DNA of 64,000 bases from Schistocerca nitens (GCF_023898315.1 NC_064616.1:706085389-706149388); one strand, 5' to 3'. Counted from the first letter of the stretch, positions 40,001-55,000 are shown. Numbers and translations: made by a program. The notes: a model not told the origin generated them from the letters alone.

Positions 40001-43000
40001 TACTCCTTTCACCTTTCTGCTTTCCCTTCTTTGCTTAGGATTGGTTTTCCACCTGAGCTCTTGATTTTCATACAGGCGGTTCTCTATTCTCCAAAGGTCT
40101 CTTTAATTTCCTGTAGGCAGTATCTATCTTACTCCTGGTGGTATATGCTTCTACATCCTTACATTTGTCCTCTAGGCATTTCTGCTTAGCTCATTTTGCA
40201 CATCCTGTCAATCTCATTTTTTAGACGTTTGTATTCACTTTCACCTGCTTTATTTATTGCATTTTTATATTTTCTCCTTTCATCAATTAAATTCAACATC
40301 TCTTGTGTTACCCAAGGATTTTTACTAGCCCTCGTCTTGTTACCTACTTGATCCTCTGCTGCCTTCACTTTTTCATCTCTCAAAGCTACCCATTCTTCTT
40401 CTACTGTATTCTTTTCCCCTGTTGTTGTCAAATGCTCACTCTGAAACCCTCTACAACCTCTGGTTCTTTCAGTTTATCCAGATCCTATCTCCCTAAGTTC
40501 CAGCCTTTTTGCAGTTTCTTCAGTTTTCATTTGCAGTCTATAACCAACAAATTGCAGTCAGAGTCCACATCTGTCCCTGGATTTGTGTTACAATTTAAAA
40601 TCTGGTTCCTAAGCTTCTGTCTAACCATTATATAATCAATCTGAAGCCTTTTGGTGTCTCCAGGGCTCTTCTATGTCTACAACCTTCTCTCATGGTTCTT
40701 AAACCATGAGTTAGCTATGATTGAATTATGCTCTGTGCAAAATTATACCAGGCAGCTTACATTCTCTAGTTGTTTCTGACAGCATATTTTCATTTATGAG
40801 ATACTCGAATCCCACTAATGATGCATGGTTTTTCACAGGAGAAAAGAATGTATGATGGTGCTAAAATTTTAAAAACACTTTTCTTGGATTATATGGTAAG
40901 TTTACACCATTCATCTTTTCCACTATTTCACACATATTTTCTGTGTTTGAATTACAAAATTCATAACCTAACATCAGACCTTTTCATGACAGAAATATGC
41001 ATTTCACCTCATTCAAGAGAAAAAAATAAAGCATGTGTGAAGACAAATTACACCTGATGATGAACCAACAGGGTCTGAAATGCATCGTGTACTTAATACA
41101 ACACAAAAAGTTGTGACTGAAGGTGTTTTTTAATTCATACTTCCAGTGTATTGAATACAGGCATATCTGAAGCTGCAAAATATGGACAAAATTAAAATGA
41201 CATGTATGATTTAAATGCGGCACTTGCATCTTCTTTCTTCTACATTTTGTACCAGTAAATGTTTTGTAAATTATCTTTAAAATATCTTACCTTAACTGAC
41301 CCATAGAGATGTTTCACGAAAATATTTTGTTTATCCTAGCTATCAGAGCATCATTATATGAGCACATATTGACAGTTGTCTTAACACTTAATTGCTTGCT
41401 TTGAATTCCCCCTACGAAGATACTATAAATCTGGTTTTGACTATCTTGTTCCAAATATTATGTAAAAATAATAACTGGAAAAATGTACAAAGCAGATAAT
41501 GTTTTGAGACACTGTATGTAATTACGATATATCAGTTTGAAATCTATGAAAGTGCAGATTAACCAATGCCTGATAACAGATTTTTAGATACCGGTAGTAA
41601 ATTTCCTGAATAAAGTGATGATTTTATCCATATTTTATTGCTTTTGGTTTTTTCAATACAAATTGTTGCTCTATACATGCAATCATGTCAAGAAAATAAC
41701 TCCAACTGACATTTTGTGGAATTGTTATACGAGTACAATATGTAAGCTAAATTTGTGTGTAAATCTTTTGCTAAACTTATTGCCTCTTGTGTTAAATGAA
41801 ATGCTCTGTACAAAAGAGTTACTGCAAATAATTTTAAGTGAAGTATGACTGACTTACATATTAGCTCCTTGGTGGCACTTCTGGACCTCGATGGGCTGCC
41901 TGTTGCATCGAGCTTACTGCCATACTTCTTCATGACACGTTTGTCAGAAGACTGCGTTGTCTTGTTCTCTGATGAACTTGCACTCATAGCTATTGTTGCC
42001 GCAGACTAAAAACAAAGTATGAGGCAAAAAATTTAACTGACAGGCATGATAATGTATAAAATTCATAGGCAGGAAACTCAAAAACTAGAGTAGATATGGA
42101 GCATCATGTCAGAAGAAACTACAAGTTGGTCTTTATTTAGACAACTCAACTGAAAAAAAAAAATACATGAAAGTGACAGACCTATACTGAAATAATATTA
42201 TCCAGACAACCTTTCAATTGACAGAAATATTATATTATACACAGTGTATATATCACTAATGTACACAGCTAATGGATATTATCTAAAGCTTTTACTTTCT
42301 CTACAGACTACATCAAATATCTATGTACTTGTCATTCAGAATCAATCCTATACCCATCAATGAGTGCTATGGACAATATAGGAATCTGAATTACTGTTTT
42401 GGAAAAGTTTCTAGACAAGTTTCTAGTAGAGATAATTTGACACTGTTCTCCTAAAATCTGCCACATAAAGAATGTGTATCTTCATCACATGGATAATAGT
42501 AAGAAAGCTTGTGCAATATAGTGTGATTGTTATGGGTGAGTAGGGAATCAAACAATGTGTGAGCTGGGACACATCCCAGTCTTCTACAATAGTATCAAGA
42601 GGTCTGCCAAGCTTAACAACTCCATCCAACAACATACCACCACCAATAATGCCAAATTCCTTAGTATATGATATACTTTGAAATGATTTGGTGACATGAC
42701 ATTGACAATGGGTCTGGCGATCAGAGACTGAATGCTGTGAGCCTCCCTTCCCATACTGGCTAAATTCTGGTGTTGACATTTTCATCAGCCACCTGAAATT
42801 CATCTGGTTACTTCAGCAAACAGGTAAGGGGGTGCTCTGTTTAATGTAACAGAGAGTTACTTTTTTAGATCAGTTTATGTTATGTACTGTTCATTATACG
42901 TTAGGTTTGCGTTTAGTGTAAGCATCAGGCAAACATTATATTAACTGTGTGCCTCAGCAGTTTTATCCATCAAATAAATGATAACATTTACTGTACTGGC

Positions 43001-46000
43001 ACTCCACTGGAATTCTCAATAGTTATTTATATTTCTGACTAAATGTAATTTTCTGCTGTTGTAGGAAACATAAAATGATTCAAAGAATGGTTTATGATCT
43101 GTCTGCAGGAACAAAATTATTCACAATTAATTGAGAAGTTTTGGGAAATATTATTTATATTACTCTTTACTTGGTAAAAATGGGATATTTTATAAGTACT
43201 GTGCCTACTATTAGACTAAAACTTTATTTTGCTTAACAGTATTTGTTTATAACTGAAAATTATAATGAAATTTTCAAAGGCATCTTGGGACCTCATGTTT
43301 CACAAGTGTAAAATATCACTTTCTGAAATCCATTGTATCTGTCTTTGTAGTTTACTCAACACTGGCTTCCAACTGCACTGCATACTGTTTTAACTTTCCA
43401 TTTTGGTCATTAAGGTAGCAAATGCTGTACTTTAATATTATTTAACACATCTCTTGCTGTGAAATTTTTAAGGTGAAGAGACTGAAAGAAAAATTTCCAG
43501 GATAGATATGAGTACTTGGATGTATTCTATCATTTATGTCTCATCTTTGGAAGTCTGAAACACTCCATTAGATATGGCAATCTCATCACTGTACAGCCCT
43601 GTGAAATATGCGTTAAGTGAAAAAATAAATAAAATAAGAGTTTCTATACCAGCAGCTGGATTAAAAAATATATGAGTAATTTACTAGGTATAGCAGTGTT
43701 GCCAAAGGAATAGCAATATTTTAACCAAACTTAAATAACCTCATTAAAACTAAATTCCTGTAATTTTCTTTACTATGTTATCTACCCACAAGAAAAGAAA
43801 TTAGACAACAGGTTTTCACAATAAAATGTAGAGAGAGAAGAATTTAACAATAATCTCCATGAATAGGACAGAAAATCAAAAGAAAATAATATAAACAATG
43901 ATGGAGGCAAATTTGCTGTTTCTCCAGTTACAGACATTGCATAATGAACAAATATTCAGCAGCCTGTACCATTTGCTTGAAACAATTTGTGGAATGCACA
44001 ACATTGGCTTTAATATAATATTTTGGCGTTGAATTCAGTAGAAATAAAAAAAAAATCTTGATAAGTTTGTTATGAAATAATTTTATTTTTTCTTGTAATG
44101 TTAGCTTTGCACATACCTTGTAATTTGAATGACTGGTTGAACTCTGTTTCACCGATGAGCTGGTACTACTACGGTAATCAGAACTGCTGTAAGTGTCTGA
44201 GGCTCTGTAGCTGGATCTCCGGACAGATACAGAAGGGCTTGCTGTAGGTCGGCTCGGTTGTTCAATATATCGCCGATCTGTCAAAGGAGTAATGAATGTT
44301 CAACAGTCTGAATGAGTGTCAATATAAAACTTCCTGGCAGATTAAAACTATGTGTCAGGCCTTTCTTGGGCAAATGCTCTACTGACTGAGCTATCCAAGC
44401 ATTCATGACCTGCCTTCACAGTTTTACTTCCACCAGCACCTCTCTCCTGCCTTCTGAACTTCACAGAAGTCCTGCTGTGTACCTTGTGGGATTAGCATTT
44501 CTGGAAAAAAGGGTATTGCAGAGAAGTGGCTTAGTCACAATCTAGGAGACTGTTCCCAGGATGAATTTTCACTCTGGAGGAGATTAAAACTGTGTAGCAA
44601 ACTCGGACACAAACCTAGAACTTTTGCATTTCACAGGCAAATGCTCTACCATTATCTCTCAGTAGAGTATTTTTCTGCAGAAGGGGAGGATTCTGGCTTC
44701 AAGCCATGCTCCAGCATACAGTTTTAATCTGGCATGAAATTTCATATAAGTGCACCCTTGACTGCAGAGTGAAAATTCATTCTGGTGTGTCATGTTCATA
44801 ACAATGACTGGAATGCTTTAATGGGAATGTGTTTTCCAGACTAAGAAGGAAATATTAAAACAGACAGTAATAAGAATCAGAAGGGGAAGAAATAAAGCAG
44901 GAATTTATCACTCATTACAACAGGAAAGAGTAAAAGAATATGTATTCCTAACCACCGTTCATTAAATTTAATTAGCTAAACTACATTACGTACCTACAGG
45001 AAAACAGATTTTACAGAAGGATATTACAATAACATTTTGGGAGAAAAGAATTAAGCAGTTATATGCATGAAAATAAAAGAGTGGCAGAAGATACGGTTTG
45101 TTTAGGAGACAAATACATTGTAAATGGTCGAAGTTGGTATAAAAGTATTTGATATTAAATTTTTCAAGATATTTATGTTCTATCTTTTTCTGTAAGAGAT
45201 TTCTTCTTTGAATTATTTTCTTTTTTAATTAATAAGAGAAACCTTTACTGCATATCAAATCAAATATCTAGTTATGAGAAAATTTTTGCTAGCAATGAAC
45301 TTTTTAAATTATTATCCCACTAAATAGGCCTACTTTATGTTAAAGGAACTACAAAAATCAGTTCCATTCTAAAACATGCTATTCCATTAATTCAGTTGGA
45401 GAAAAAATCACATTAACCCTCCTTTATTCTACAATAGTAACATTAGCTTCTTATTTGCACAATATTCAATATAATTTTAGCTTCAAATATGAATTTTTAC
45501 TAGAATCCACAAGTGTTTATCCAATAATGCCTATATACAATCATTTATTTTCAATTAACTACACAAGGTTGTAGCATTCTTTATTAGATGGATGATACAT
45601 CTGTTTTGATTAATTCTTTTTCTTGCTAATTTATATGAAACATGTCCAGAGCAACAATAACTTTTATCCACAAAAATATTGTTGCTTTTTAGGCTTAGAT
45701 AATTTCTTGCCATATATGAGTTACATCCAGAGTCACTGATAAATTAATAAGAATTATTACACTTTAATATTTATTCTTAGTCTCCTCATGGTAGAAAGCC
45801 AATTCATTAATGTGTTTGAATGAATACATCTCTTCAGTATCTATAATTTCAAAATGGGACTAAACATGTATTCAGATATTATAAAATGATTCTCTTTATG
45901 CAAATTTAGAGTCTCCTTTTTCAAGCACTGTTATTAAATGTACACTTATTTAATAAAGATATATGATAAATATTATGTTTGTTTGCATGGCCATCTTATG

Positions 46001-49000
46001 CAGCAGCTGTTAAGATCAATTTCACTGGTTTCTCCATCTTAAGATCACAGCAGTTTAATTAAAGAAAGTTTTTAGACCAGATGTGTCTGGTCTAAAAATT
46101 CTCTTTAATTATATTGAAGTAAGCTTCAGACAGAGAAATCAGTAGTAACTGACCACAAATATTGTTTGCAACTTTTAAAAGACATCAAAATACGTATAGC
46201 TACTACTGTATACTTTACAATTAAAGATGGATAGTTTAGAGAAGATCTCCATATATTGTTAATACTACTATTATTAGTAAGTGAAAGGTTACCTCCAGAA
46301 TACATCAGTTTGTTAGCTAACTCGGTTTGCTCTGCAGTAGATCCATAGCCTAGGACAGGAAGAATAAATACAGTTTTCAAACTGATTAATTATATTTCTA
46401 CACTACTACACTTCAGTAATATTCTACAAACTGAAGCACCTATCAGTTTTTCAGCACTGACTAATATACATACATAAACAACACTTCAAAATATGTAAAC
46501 TGTTACTTTTAAGTATTAATACATGATCTAGAAATGGATGAAATAGTTAACAGGCAAGAAATGTAGATCTGAATCATACAAATGATTTCTTTATAGACAA
46601 AACAAAACTGTCTGAACCGCTTATAATATGGATGAAAAATGATTTAAAAAAATTGGTACAGTGACAAAATAAAACAAAAATTTGTCAGCAAGGGCATTAT
46701 GTTTAATGGTATTTTTTATTGGATTTACGACAAAAAATGTGTGAATCAACTAACTGACTATAAAGGAACTCATGTGATCTGCCCACTTAGGTAACCATAA
46801 GACACAGTGCCATATAAGTACTAGCAATGCAACACAGTTTCCAATCAGGCTTAGCAAAGCCTCAGTGTTCTACTATCCATGAGATCAGATGAACATAACC
46901 TGTCTTTCTCATAATTATACTTAAGGCATCATATCTGAAATGTGTTGTTCAATAATTGGAGACCACTCTTTTCTGGTATTATAAAATATTTCTAACACAA
47001 TATAGTATGTCACCTCTGGTTACAAATTGGTACCAGAAATTCCTGGTGCAGGAGAGTTGGCACAAGAGCTCCAATGCTCATAAAATGCAATGATAACTGA
47101 GAAGGCTTATGAAAGTAAATATTATTTACACATATTTTGATGTGTTAGGAACTCTGTTACTAAGATATTAGAAGTTGTGCAGAGAGCAAAAAAGAAAACA
47201 GGGAAATAAGACAGGTAAACAAAACATATTTAACATTTAAATTTCATTGGACAAACAATAAAATACAGTACATGTTGAAAAACTGAATGCTTACCGCATT
47301 TTCCTATGGATGACATGAGGAAAAGCAAATTAAGTAAGGAACGCAACATAGCAAATGTTGAGACTTATGTGTTGAATCCTATACGTTCTTAAAATTAAGA
47401 ACATCTACCAGCAAAAAAATTATGATGAGAGGCAAATAGATTCAATTTGCAACGTCCCATGAACATAGAAAAATTTTAAGCATTGGAAAGAGTTATGAAT
47501 AAAGAAAAATGCAATAACTTAGAACTACTGGTAATTTGTACTCAAAAATTGCTGTGAACATAACATTAAGTAAAAATTCAACAATATTTAATGAATGTTT
47601 CTTATAGCCTAATTCAGTCAAATAAGTTAAAACAAGGACAACCACTATTACATGCATTTTCCTGGCACATCAGTATTTTTATGAACAATTAGAAATTGTC
47701 ATATCTTAATCTATCAATACTCCTTGTCAGTTGTTGTATGATACTTAACATAAAAAATCAATTAAAATAAATTCTCTTTTTGCATACCTTCTACAATAAC
47801 AACACAACTTGTTTCATCAGTCCCATGAATATTTGTGGCAACACATCTATATTTCCCAGAATCTTCTGGTTTACAGTCCACAATTTCCATTGTTACTACA
47901 CCATCTGCATGTGTCATAGTGTAGTCATATTTGGACAGTTCTCTCTTGTCTTTGTACCATTTTACCTAAAGAGAAATCAAGTTTGGTTATTTAACAACTA
48001 GCCTGCCAAGAATTTTAATCAAAAGAAAATTCATCTTTGTATCTATTGCAATAAAACATAAACTGCTCAAAATAAGATTTGCACCACCTCCATATCTGTA
48101 AATGTTTGTGGGCTTATATTCAGTGGGAGAAGTGAATGAAGAAATATTAGTCAATGAAACTAAAGCAATAACTTAACTGTGAAATAAAAATGAAAAAAAA
48201 AAAAAAAATAAAGGTAGATTGTTCAAAAGTGCACATATTTGCAAATCCACAAAATCAAAATCTGTTGTTGGATAATATTCAATATGGTCTCAGAATGCAA
48301 ATTTACTATTTGAACTGATCTGAGAATGCAAATTTACTTTAATCATGATTACACAGGTGAACTTAAGTAGCGAGTTCTTGCAGCTGAGAGAATTTTGAGT
48401 TAGATTTATTAATTTTTGAAAGCATTTTTATGGAGATAAACAGCTTTCTCAATGGAATATTTTAAAATTACAGTTAAAAGTCTTGATTGTAATAGAACAT
48501 TTATTAAAAATGGCAACTGGTTTCAATCAAATAGCGACCATCTTCAGGCCATATATGATGAAATGTAAGTAGAATAAAGATTTCAAGGGAAATCCAATGA
48601 TAATAGTTAATGCAAGGTATGTAAAATATGACCAAAATTAAAATAAGTTCTACTCATGATGACATACAGTGGTGATGAACAGAGAAGTTATCATGGATGC
48701 ACGAGTATCAACTGCTGTTTAGGGTAGAGAGGCTATGGGTTAAATATTGGATGCTCCACAGACTGCTTATTGCATTACATCAGCAATAGGCAGTCAGGCA
48801 TACAGTACATGAAAAGCATAATCACAAATAATGTACATATAAAACAATTGTACAAAGAATAATAAAAAAGTTATGTAACATCACATAAATATCTGCTATA
48901 TAAAACAATTTGTCAATTTACATTTAACTAGAGACACGAGAATATACAGGAGAATAGCCAATTGAAACTGGCTGTCAGGAAACAAAATGCTCGCTATGGG

Positions 49001-52000
49001 TATTTGAAGAAAACTCATAGAATATTAACATAGCAAAGGCAGAGCTATGTGACACCATTGGTTTCCATGGATACTGCATGAAGGTATTGATATGCATCAT
49101 CTAGGGTTGGTGGAGCATGATGCCAAAGACGCAATAGCAACTGGCCGCCACAGTGTACCAGCATGAAGGCAAGAAAAGCAGTTCATGTGCATGAAAACCA
49201 CTGAAGAACACTGTGATGTAGCCATCATGATGACTGGCAACATAAGAATATGTAATATTAAGTATATAGCAGTATATTACATGGAGATCAGCAGTGCCAT
49301 GATGATTGGCTATAGAAGCATATGTAATTTTAGGTGTAAAGTAGTGTGTTATGTAAAAATTAGCCAATGGCATAAAAGCGCCAAGGAAACCCAATGCATT
49401 ACAAGGTCCAAAATAATGGGTCAAATACTAAAAATATGAACAGAGCCACTATCTCTCACGAAACTAAAATTATAAATAGGATAAAATAGTTGAAAAGCAT
49501 GTGTGAAGTGGACTAAAAATATAATAAAATTAAAATCATAATCATAAGGGAGAAAGTAACTGGTCATTGAAATTTAAGAACAAGAGAGCAAAAGCTTTCT
49601 ATAGTAAGCCATCAATGAGCTATAAAAATTATTTCTCTGCAGTCTAACTGCTGTTCAATATGAACAAAGGTTTATGTTAAAAATGTGCATTCCAAGGTAT
49701 TCTGTAAAAGTTCCCATGGTGTATTGTGAAGAATTTTTAAGTTATTCGTAACAGATTTTTCAGAGTGGTTGAGATGCGTTACATGTCGGCCAAATGCCAA
49801 CTTACTAAGGAAATGTGTGATTTATGTTCTTTAAAATGGATATTAAAGCTTTGAATTATTTGGCCAATATACTGTTGATCACAGTTAGCACATGATATTC
49901 TGCAAACACCAGGGTCTAGGTATTTGCTATAGGATTTATCAGCTGTGTGTTTTAGCCAGATTGGCTGTTATTGAAGTAATGTGATAAATGGTAGCCTGAG
50001 CATCGAGTACTTAACCTTTAGTCCCTCTACCATAACCAGCAGTTGACATTTGTGCATCCAAGACACCTGCTCCATTCACCACCACCACCATGGGTATAAC
50101 TTATTTTAATTTTGCCCATATTTTATGTCTCTTACATTAACTGTTATTATTAGATTTCCTTCTAAATCTATATTATACTTACATTTAAGTGCATACAGTC
50201 TGAAGATGGTTGCTATTTGACTGAAACTGGTTGCTATTTTTAATAAATGTTCTATTATGGTCTAGACTATTTTAATTTTAAAAGAGGAAGTTATGATAAA
50301 GAAAACAAAAACTATGAAAGTAATGAGGGTGGTGCATTTTTCTTGTTTTTGTGCAATTTATATATGTTTAAGAAAGGAAAATTTATAATGTAGACATATC
50401 CACAAGAGTACACGTAGATATAAATGTATATATATTTAAAATGTTGCATTTGATATGCGGAACAGCAGCCCAATTAGATTTAAGAGTATTCACCACTTCC
50501 ACAGAAAATGCTTTAAACAAATTGAAAAGGTGTGAAGAGTATAGAGAAGCAATCATATTCTTCAATAACTTTTAGTGTTAATTGGTCTCATATTGTTTAC
50601 CAGTATAAAAGCATATTCAGAAGTTAACCATTCAAGAGAGATATTTTTTGTGTATAAATAAAAGCATGTACAAAAATGTTATGTGTACTATATTAACTAT
50701 GTGTTTTATACAAGAATGTTATTATTGTTGTTTCCTGCATGGCATGTTACAGATATTTAAGGATGCACAGTGAACCACTGAAATTTATTTTTATTTTATT
50801 TATTTTATTTATATACTTGTTCCATAGATCTGTACATGTGAGCAAGTCACTCAGATGTGGAACGTGTCAATGTACATAATAAAATACATAGAATAAAGAC
50901 ATTGTTATAGTATTAATAACAGTGCACAAAAGTCATACTTATTAGCTTAAAACTAGTCAACATAAATGTGAAGATAGCAGTTTCATATTTAGGGCATTAT
51001 TGCATCTATTTTAACCTTGAACAGTAATCAAAACTTCCCACTTTGGGTTTAAAAGTGACCCAAAAATGGAAATGAGAAAAACAGGAATTTTTACATTAGG
51101 GCATTATTACATTAGTTTAACAGTAAACAGTGTCAAAAAATTTAAAAACATCTTTCCAATCTGGGTTTTACTTATTTCTCTGAAAGAATTCCTCTAGTGA
51201 ATAAAGTGAGGTCTCAAGTAAATAATTTTTCAAGCTACGTTTAAATACTGATGTACTACTCCTTATACTTTTGATGCTGTTGGGTAGGGAATTGAAAATT
51301 TTCGTTCCAGCGTACTTTACCCCTTTCTGAATAAGTGTCAAGCTCTTTAACTCACAGTGGAAATCCTCTTTTCTTCTGGTGTTATGTTCATGATGTAGGC
51401 AATTTGTTTCATACAGAGTGGGGTTATTTATTATGAAGCACATCAGTGAATATATGTACTGAGATGTTGCTGTCAGTATTTCAAGTCGTTTAAACAGATT
51501 TCGACATGAGGTTCGTGGGGGTACACCACAAATGATTCTTATTGCCCTTTTTTGTGCTGTGAGGATTTTCTTTGCGGCAGGTGTATTGCCCCAGAAGATG
51601 ATGCCATAACACATGACTGAATGAAAATAGCCAAAGTAAGCTGACTTTGAGATGGTAATGTCGTTGAAGCGTGACAAAATTCGTAAAGCAAATGTTGCCG
51701 ACGTCAGCCGTTTTAGTGTTTGTAGAACGTGATGTTCCCAGTTCAGCCTACTGTCCACGTATACGCCTAGGAATTTTGATAAGTACACTTGCTTTATCAT
51801 CTGATCATTCTGTGTGATAACTATTTCTTTTGGGTTTTTGTGGGTTGTCTGGAACTGGATAAAATTGGTTTTTTTCAGGTTTATTGAAAGGGAGTTAATA
51901 CTAAACCAACCCAGAACTTCTTTAAGGATATCATTGACCTCGGACTCTAAGTCAGTAGTTGACACATTATCCACCACAATGCTCGTATCATCAGCGAACA

Positions 52001-55000
52001 TTGTAAATTTACACTGCTTATTGATGGATAAAGGCAGGTCATTAACATATATGAGGAACAGCAAGGGCCCAAGCACTGATCCCTGTGGCACTCCCTGCTG
52101 CACAATTCCCCACTCAGAGTCCACTATATATTGTGATACACTATCTGAAATATCTAGAGTAATCTTCTGCTTCCTATTTTCGAGGTACGATTTTAACCAG
52201 TTCCCTACAGGTCCAGTAATTCCATAATGACAGGCCTTCTTGAGGAGTATCTGGTGATCTACACAGTCGAACGCCTTTGATAGGTCGCATAAGACACCAA
52301 TTGGCAGCCTCTTTCTGTTTATAGACTCTAAAACATCATTTGTGAATGAGAAAATTGCGTTATCTATTGAAACTCCCTTTTGAAAACCAAACTGCTGACT
52401 GTTAATGATGTTCAGGTCACCAAGGTGTGCCACAATCCTGTTGTACAGAGCTTTTTCTAGGACTTTTGAAAATGTTGTTAATAGAGAGATAGGGCGATAG
52501 TTTGACACATTTGTAGCATCCCCTGCTTTGTACAGGGGCCTGACAACAGCGTATTTCATTCTGTCTGGAAACACTCCTTGTTGCATGGATGTGTTGAAGA
52601 TGTGAGCCAAGACTTCGGTCACTTCACTACAGCAAGCCTTCAACAGCTTGCTTGAAATATCGTCGATACCAGCAGAATGTTTATTTTTCAAAGACTGTAT
52701 GATTTTTTTTATTTCATTGGCAGTAATGGGAGGCACACTTATTTGACTGAAAGGTTCTGGAAAATTATTTTTCATTATACAGGCAGCTTTATCTACAGAA
52801 CCATGGCAACCTATCTGTGTTGGGACAGTTAAAAAATGTTGGTTAAAGATTTCAGCAATTTCCTCACTATTAGTTATCTCTGAGTTGTCAACAGTTAAAA
52901 CAATATTTTTGTCTTTGGTGTAGTTTACAGTCCCTGTTTCTCTCTTTATCACATTCCAGATTGTTTTAATTTTATTTTCAGAATTAGTAATTTCAGATGC
53001 TATACACATACTTTTAGAGTTTTTAATTACTTTGGCAAGAATTTTACAGTAGAGTTTATAATGTTTTAGCTGAGCAGGGTTGTTAGAAGTATTTGGAAAT
53101 GCCTCTAGCAGAGGAAGAAGACTGAAATACTATATAAAGAGTTGATGTATAAGTGTGTAGTCACCTAATGTGAGGATATCAGGTGGCCATAGTATGTGGA
53201 TATATGTGCAATACATACGTTTGAATGTACACTCAAATTTCCCTTCACTGTATGCAATCTCAAAAACTTATTTCTGCTTACTTTTAAAGTTGATCTGAGG
53301 GCAAATAAATATGATAACATTTCCCACTATTTTAAATTTCAAGTCCATGTTTAAAAGAGATGAGACAATATTAGTTATCCGAGGAGTGAGTAAAGTAAAG
53401 TAACAAGGTGAAGTCATGTATTCTGCAGATGCATTATGTCATCGGTGTATTGGATCTGTTTAAAATGCAGTTCCTCCTTTTTTTGAGTGTATAATATTAA
53501 TATACACTGATTATTGGCAATACATGGACCATTGCAAGAATAAGCATGCATACACCACAAAGAAGGTTTATTGTATGGCACAAACAAGTATGCACCAAAT
53601 GTCAAATATAATTTGATTGACTCCATATGCACAGGTTGAGGGAAAGTGACTCTGGCCAATGTCATTCACAGTAACCATAGTAAGGCTTACTAGATACTCA
53701 TGGCACTGTTGTCATTACTAGCTGTTGAAACTGTATGAATGTTGCTGGACCTGCTAGCTGTTCCCTTATATTTCACGTAATGTACAGGCCTGGCCAGTTG
53801 GCTGCACTACAGTATCTTCCAAAACTATTCTGATATGTGGGGTTATATTGATAATACTATTATTTATTAATTCAAGTACCGTATTTACTCGAATCTAAGC
53901 CGCACTCGAATCTAAGCCGCACCTGAAAAACGAGACTCGAAATCAAGGAAAAAAAAATTCCCGAATCTAAGCCGCACCTGAACTTTGAGACTCGAAATTC
54001 AAGGGGAGAGAAAAGTTTTAGGCCACACCTTCAAATCGAAACAAAGTTGGTCCATTGTAATATGAGACACAATTTAGGTCGAATGAAAGACGATACAGCT
54101 ACAATAGTTTGGTTCGAGTCGTAAGCTTAGCAGTTAAGCTTTACCAGGTAGCCATTGCTATGCGTCAGGCGCTCCGTCCGTATTTATACGGGTACCCTTC
54201 CTTTTTCACGTGCTTCGTCTGGTTTGAATCGATTGCTTATTTTGCTTTGATCTGATAAGTGCCGTTTTCTTTGTTGTAGATGTTTACGTCACTCTAAGCT
54301 GAAAATGCATTACTGTACTGCGTCATGCATTGTTTGTCGCATTCTGATAGTGCGTGTTTACGGCCTGTCGCCGCCCGCGGCATGGCTTGCTTTTGTGCAC
54401 GCTACCGCCGCTTACAATTAAAAAAAAGAGAGGAATTGTCTCATTAGCGAAACAATGGCAAGTGACTGCTACTTGTTGTTACTTACACTGCTGCTTTCTT
54501 TGATAATGATCAACAAGAACCAAATAATAGACTGCGTATGATAGAACATGTTCTGAATGAGAGTTAGGCGAAAATTTTTCTGTTTGAAAATCTTTGCGGC
54601 CGCTTCTTTAGTACATCAAATTCTGCACAGAAATTAGTCATTTTAGATTTAAAAATCTAGTCAGTTGCCGTGCTTCATTTCTGACTGTATCACTATTAGG
54701 CATAAGAATAATACGAATATAAACATGACACGATACGTATATTCTTCCGCGTTTGCTGTTGTCTCACTCTAGTTTCGTAGTTTATTAGGCAGACAGGATT
54801 TAAATGAGATAGCAGCAAACACGAAAGAATACATGGCAAAATGTTTATATTCCTATTATTCTTATGGTGAAGAGAATACTGCATGTGATTCACTTTTCAT
54901 CAGGTTCCTATTAGCAACAGTCTTGCCAGTCGGATTTTCGTAGTACATTGAAATTCTGCTACTTTCGAAGATGAACAATACGGAATTTGTGTTTACTTCG

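Larger units (their letters stand above)
38447..40765 (-). mobile_element. Second RTE-type LINE, 5'-truncated and decayed
   Basis: Same family and orientation as 11461-14759. The tail is GTT repeats (38447-38461). RT fragments lie in several frames: 40186-40431 (KAAEDQVGNKTRASKNPW), 39499-39915 (NIIIPIPKKAGADRCENYRT, FGFRRSVGTCEVI), 39156-39338 (FSLYIYQSVKETKEKLGVG, LRFPNDIVIL), 38733-39011. The 5' part stops within the endonuclease region near 40765. Two C19 runs interrupt it. Confidence 0.88.

Noticed and set aside
42423-42803. 126-codon minus-strand frame in a twitchin intron
   Set aside because: No recognised motif, no conserved splice sites in phase, composition like its surroundings. 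An unrecognised repeat relic remains possible.
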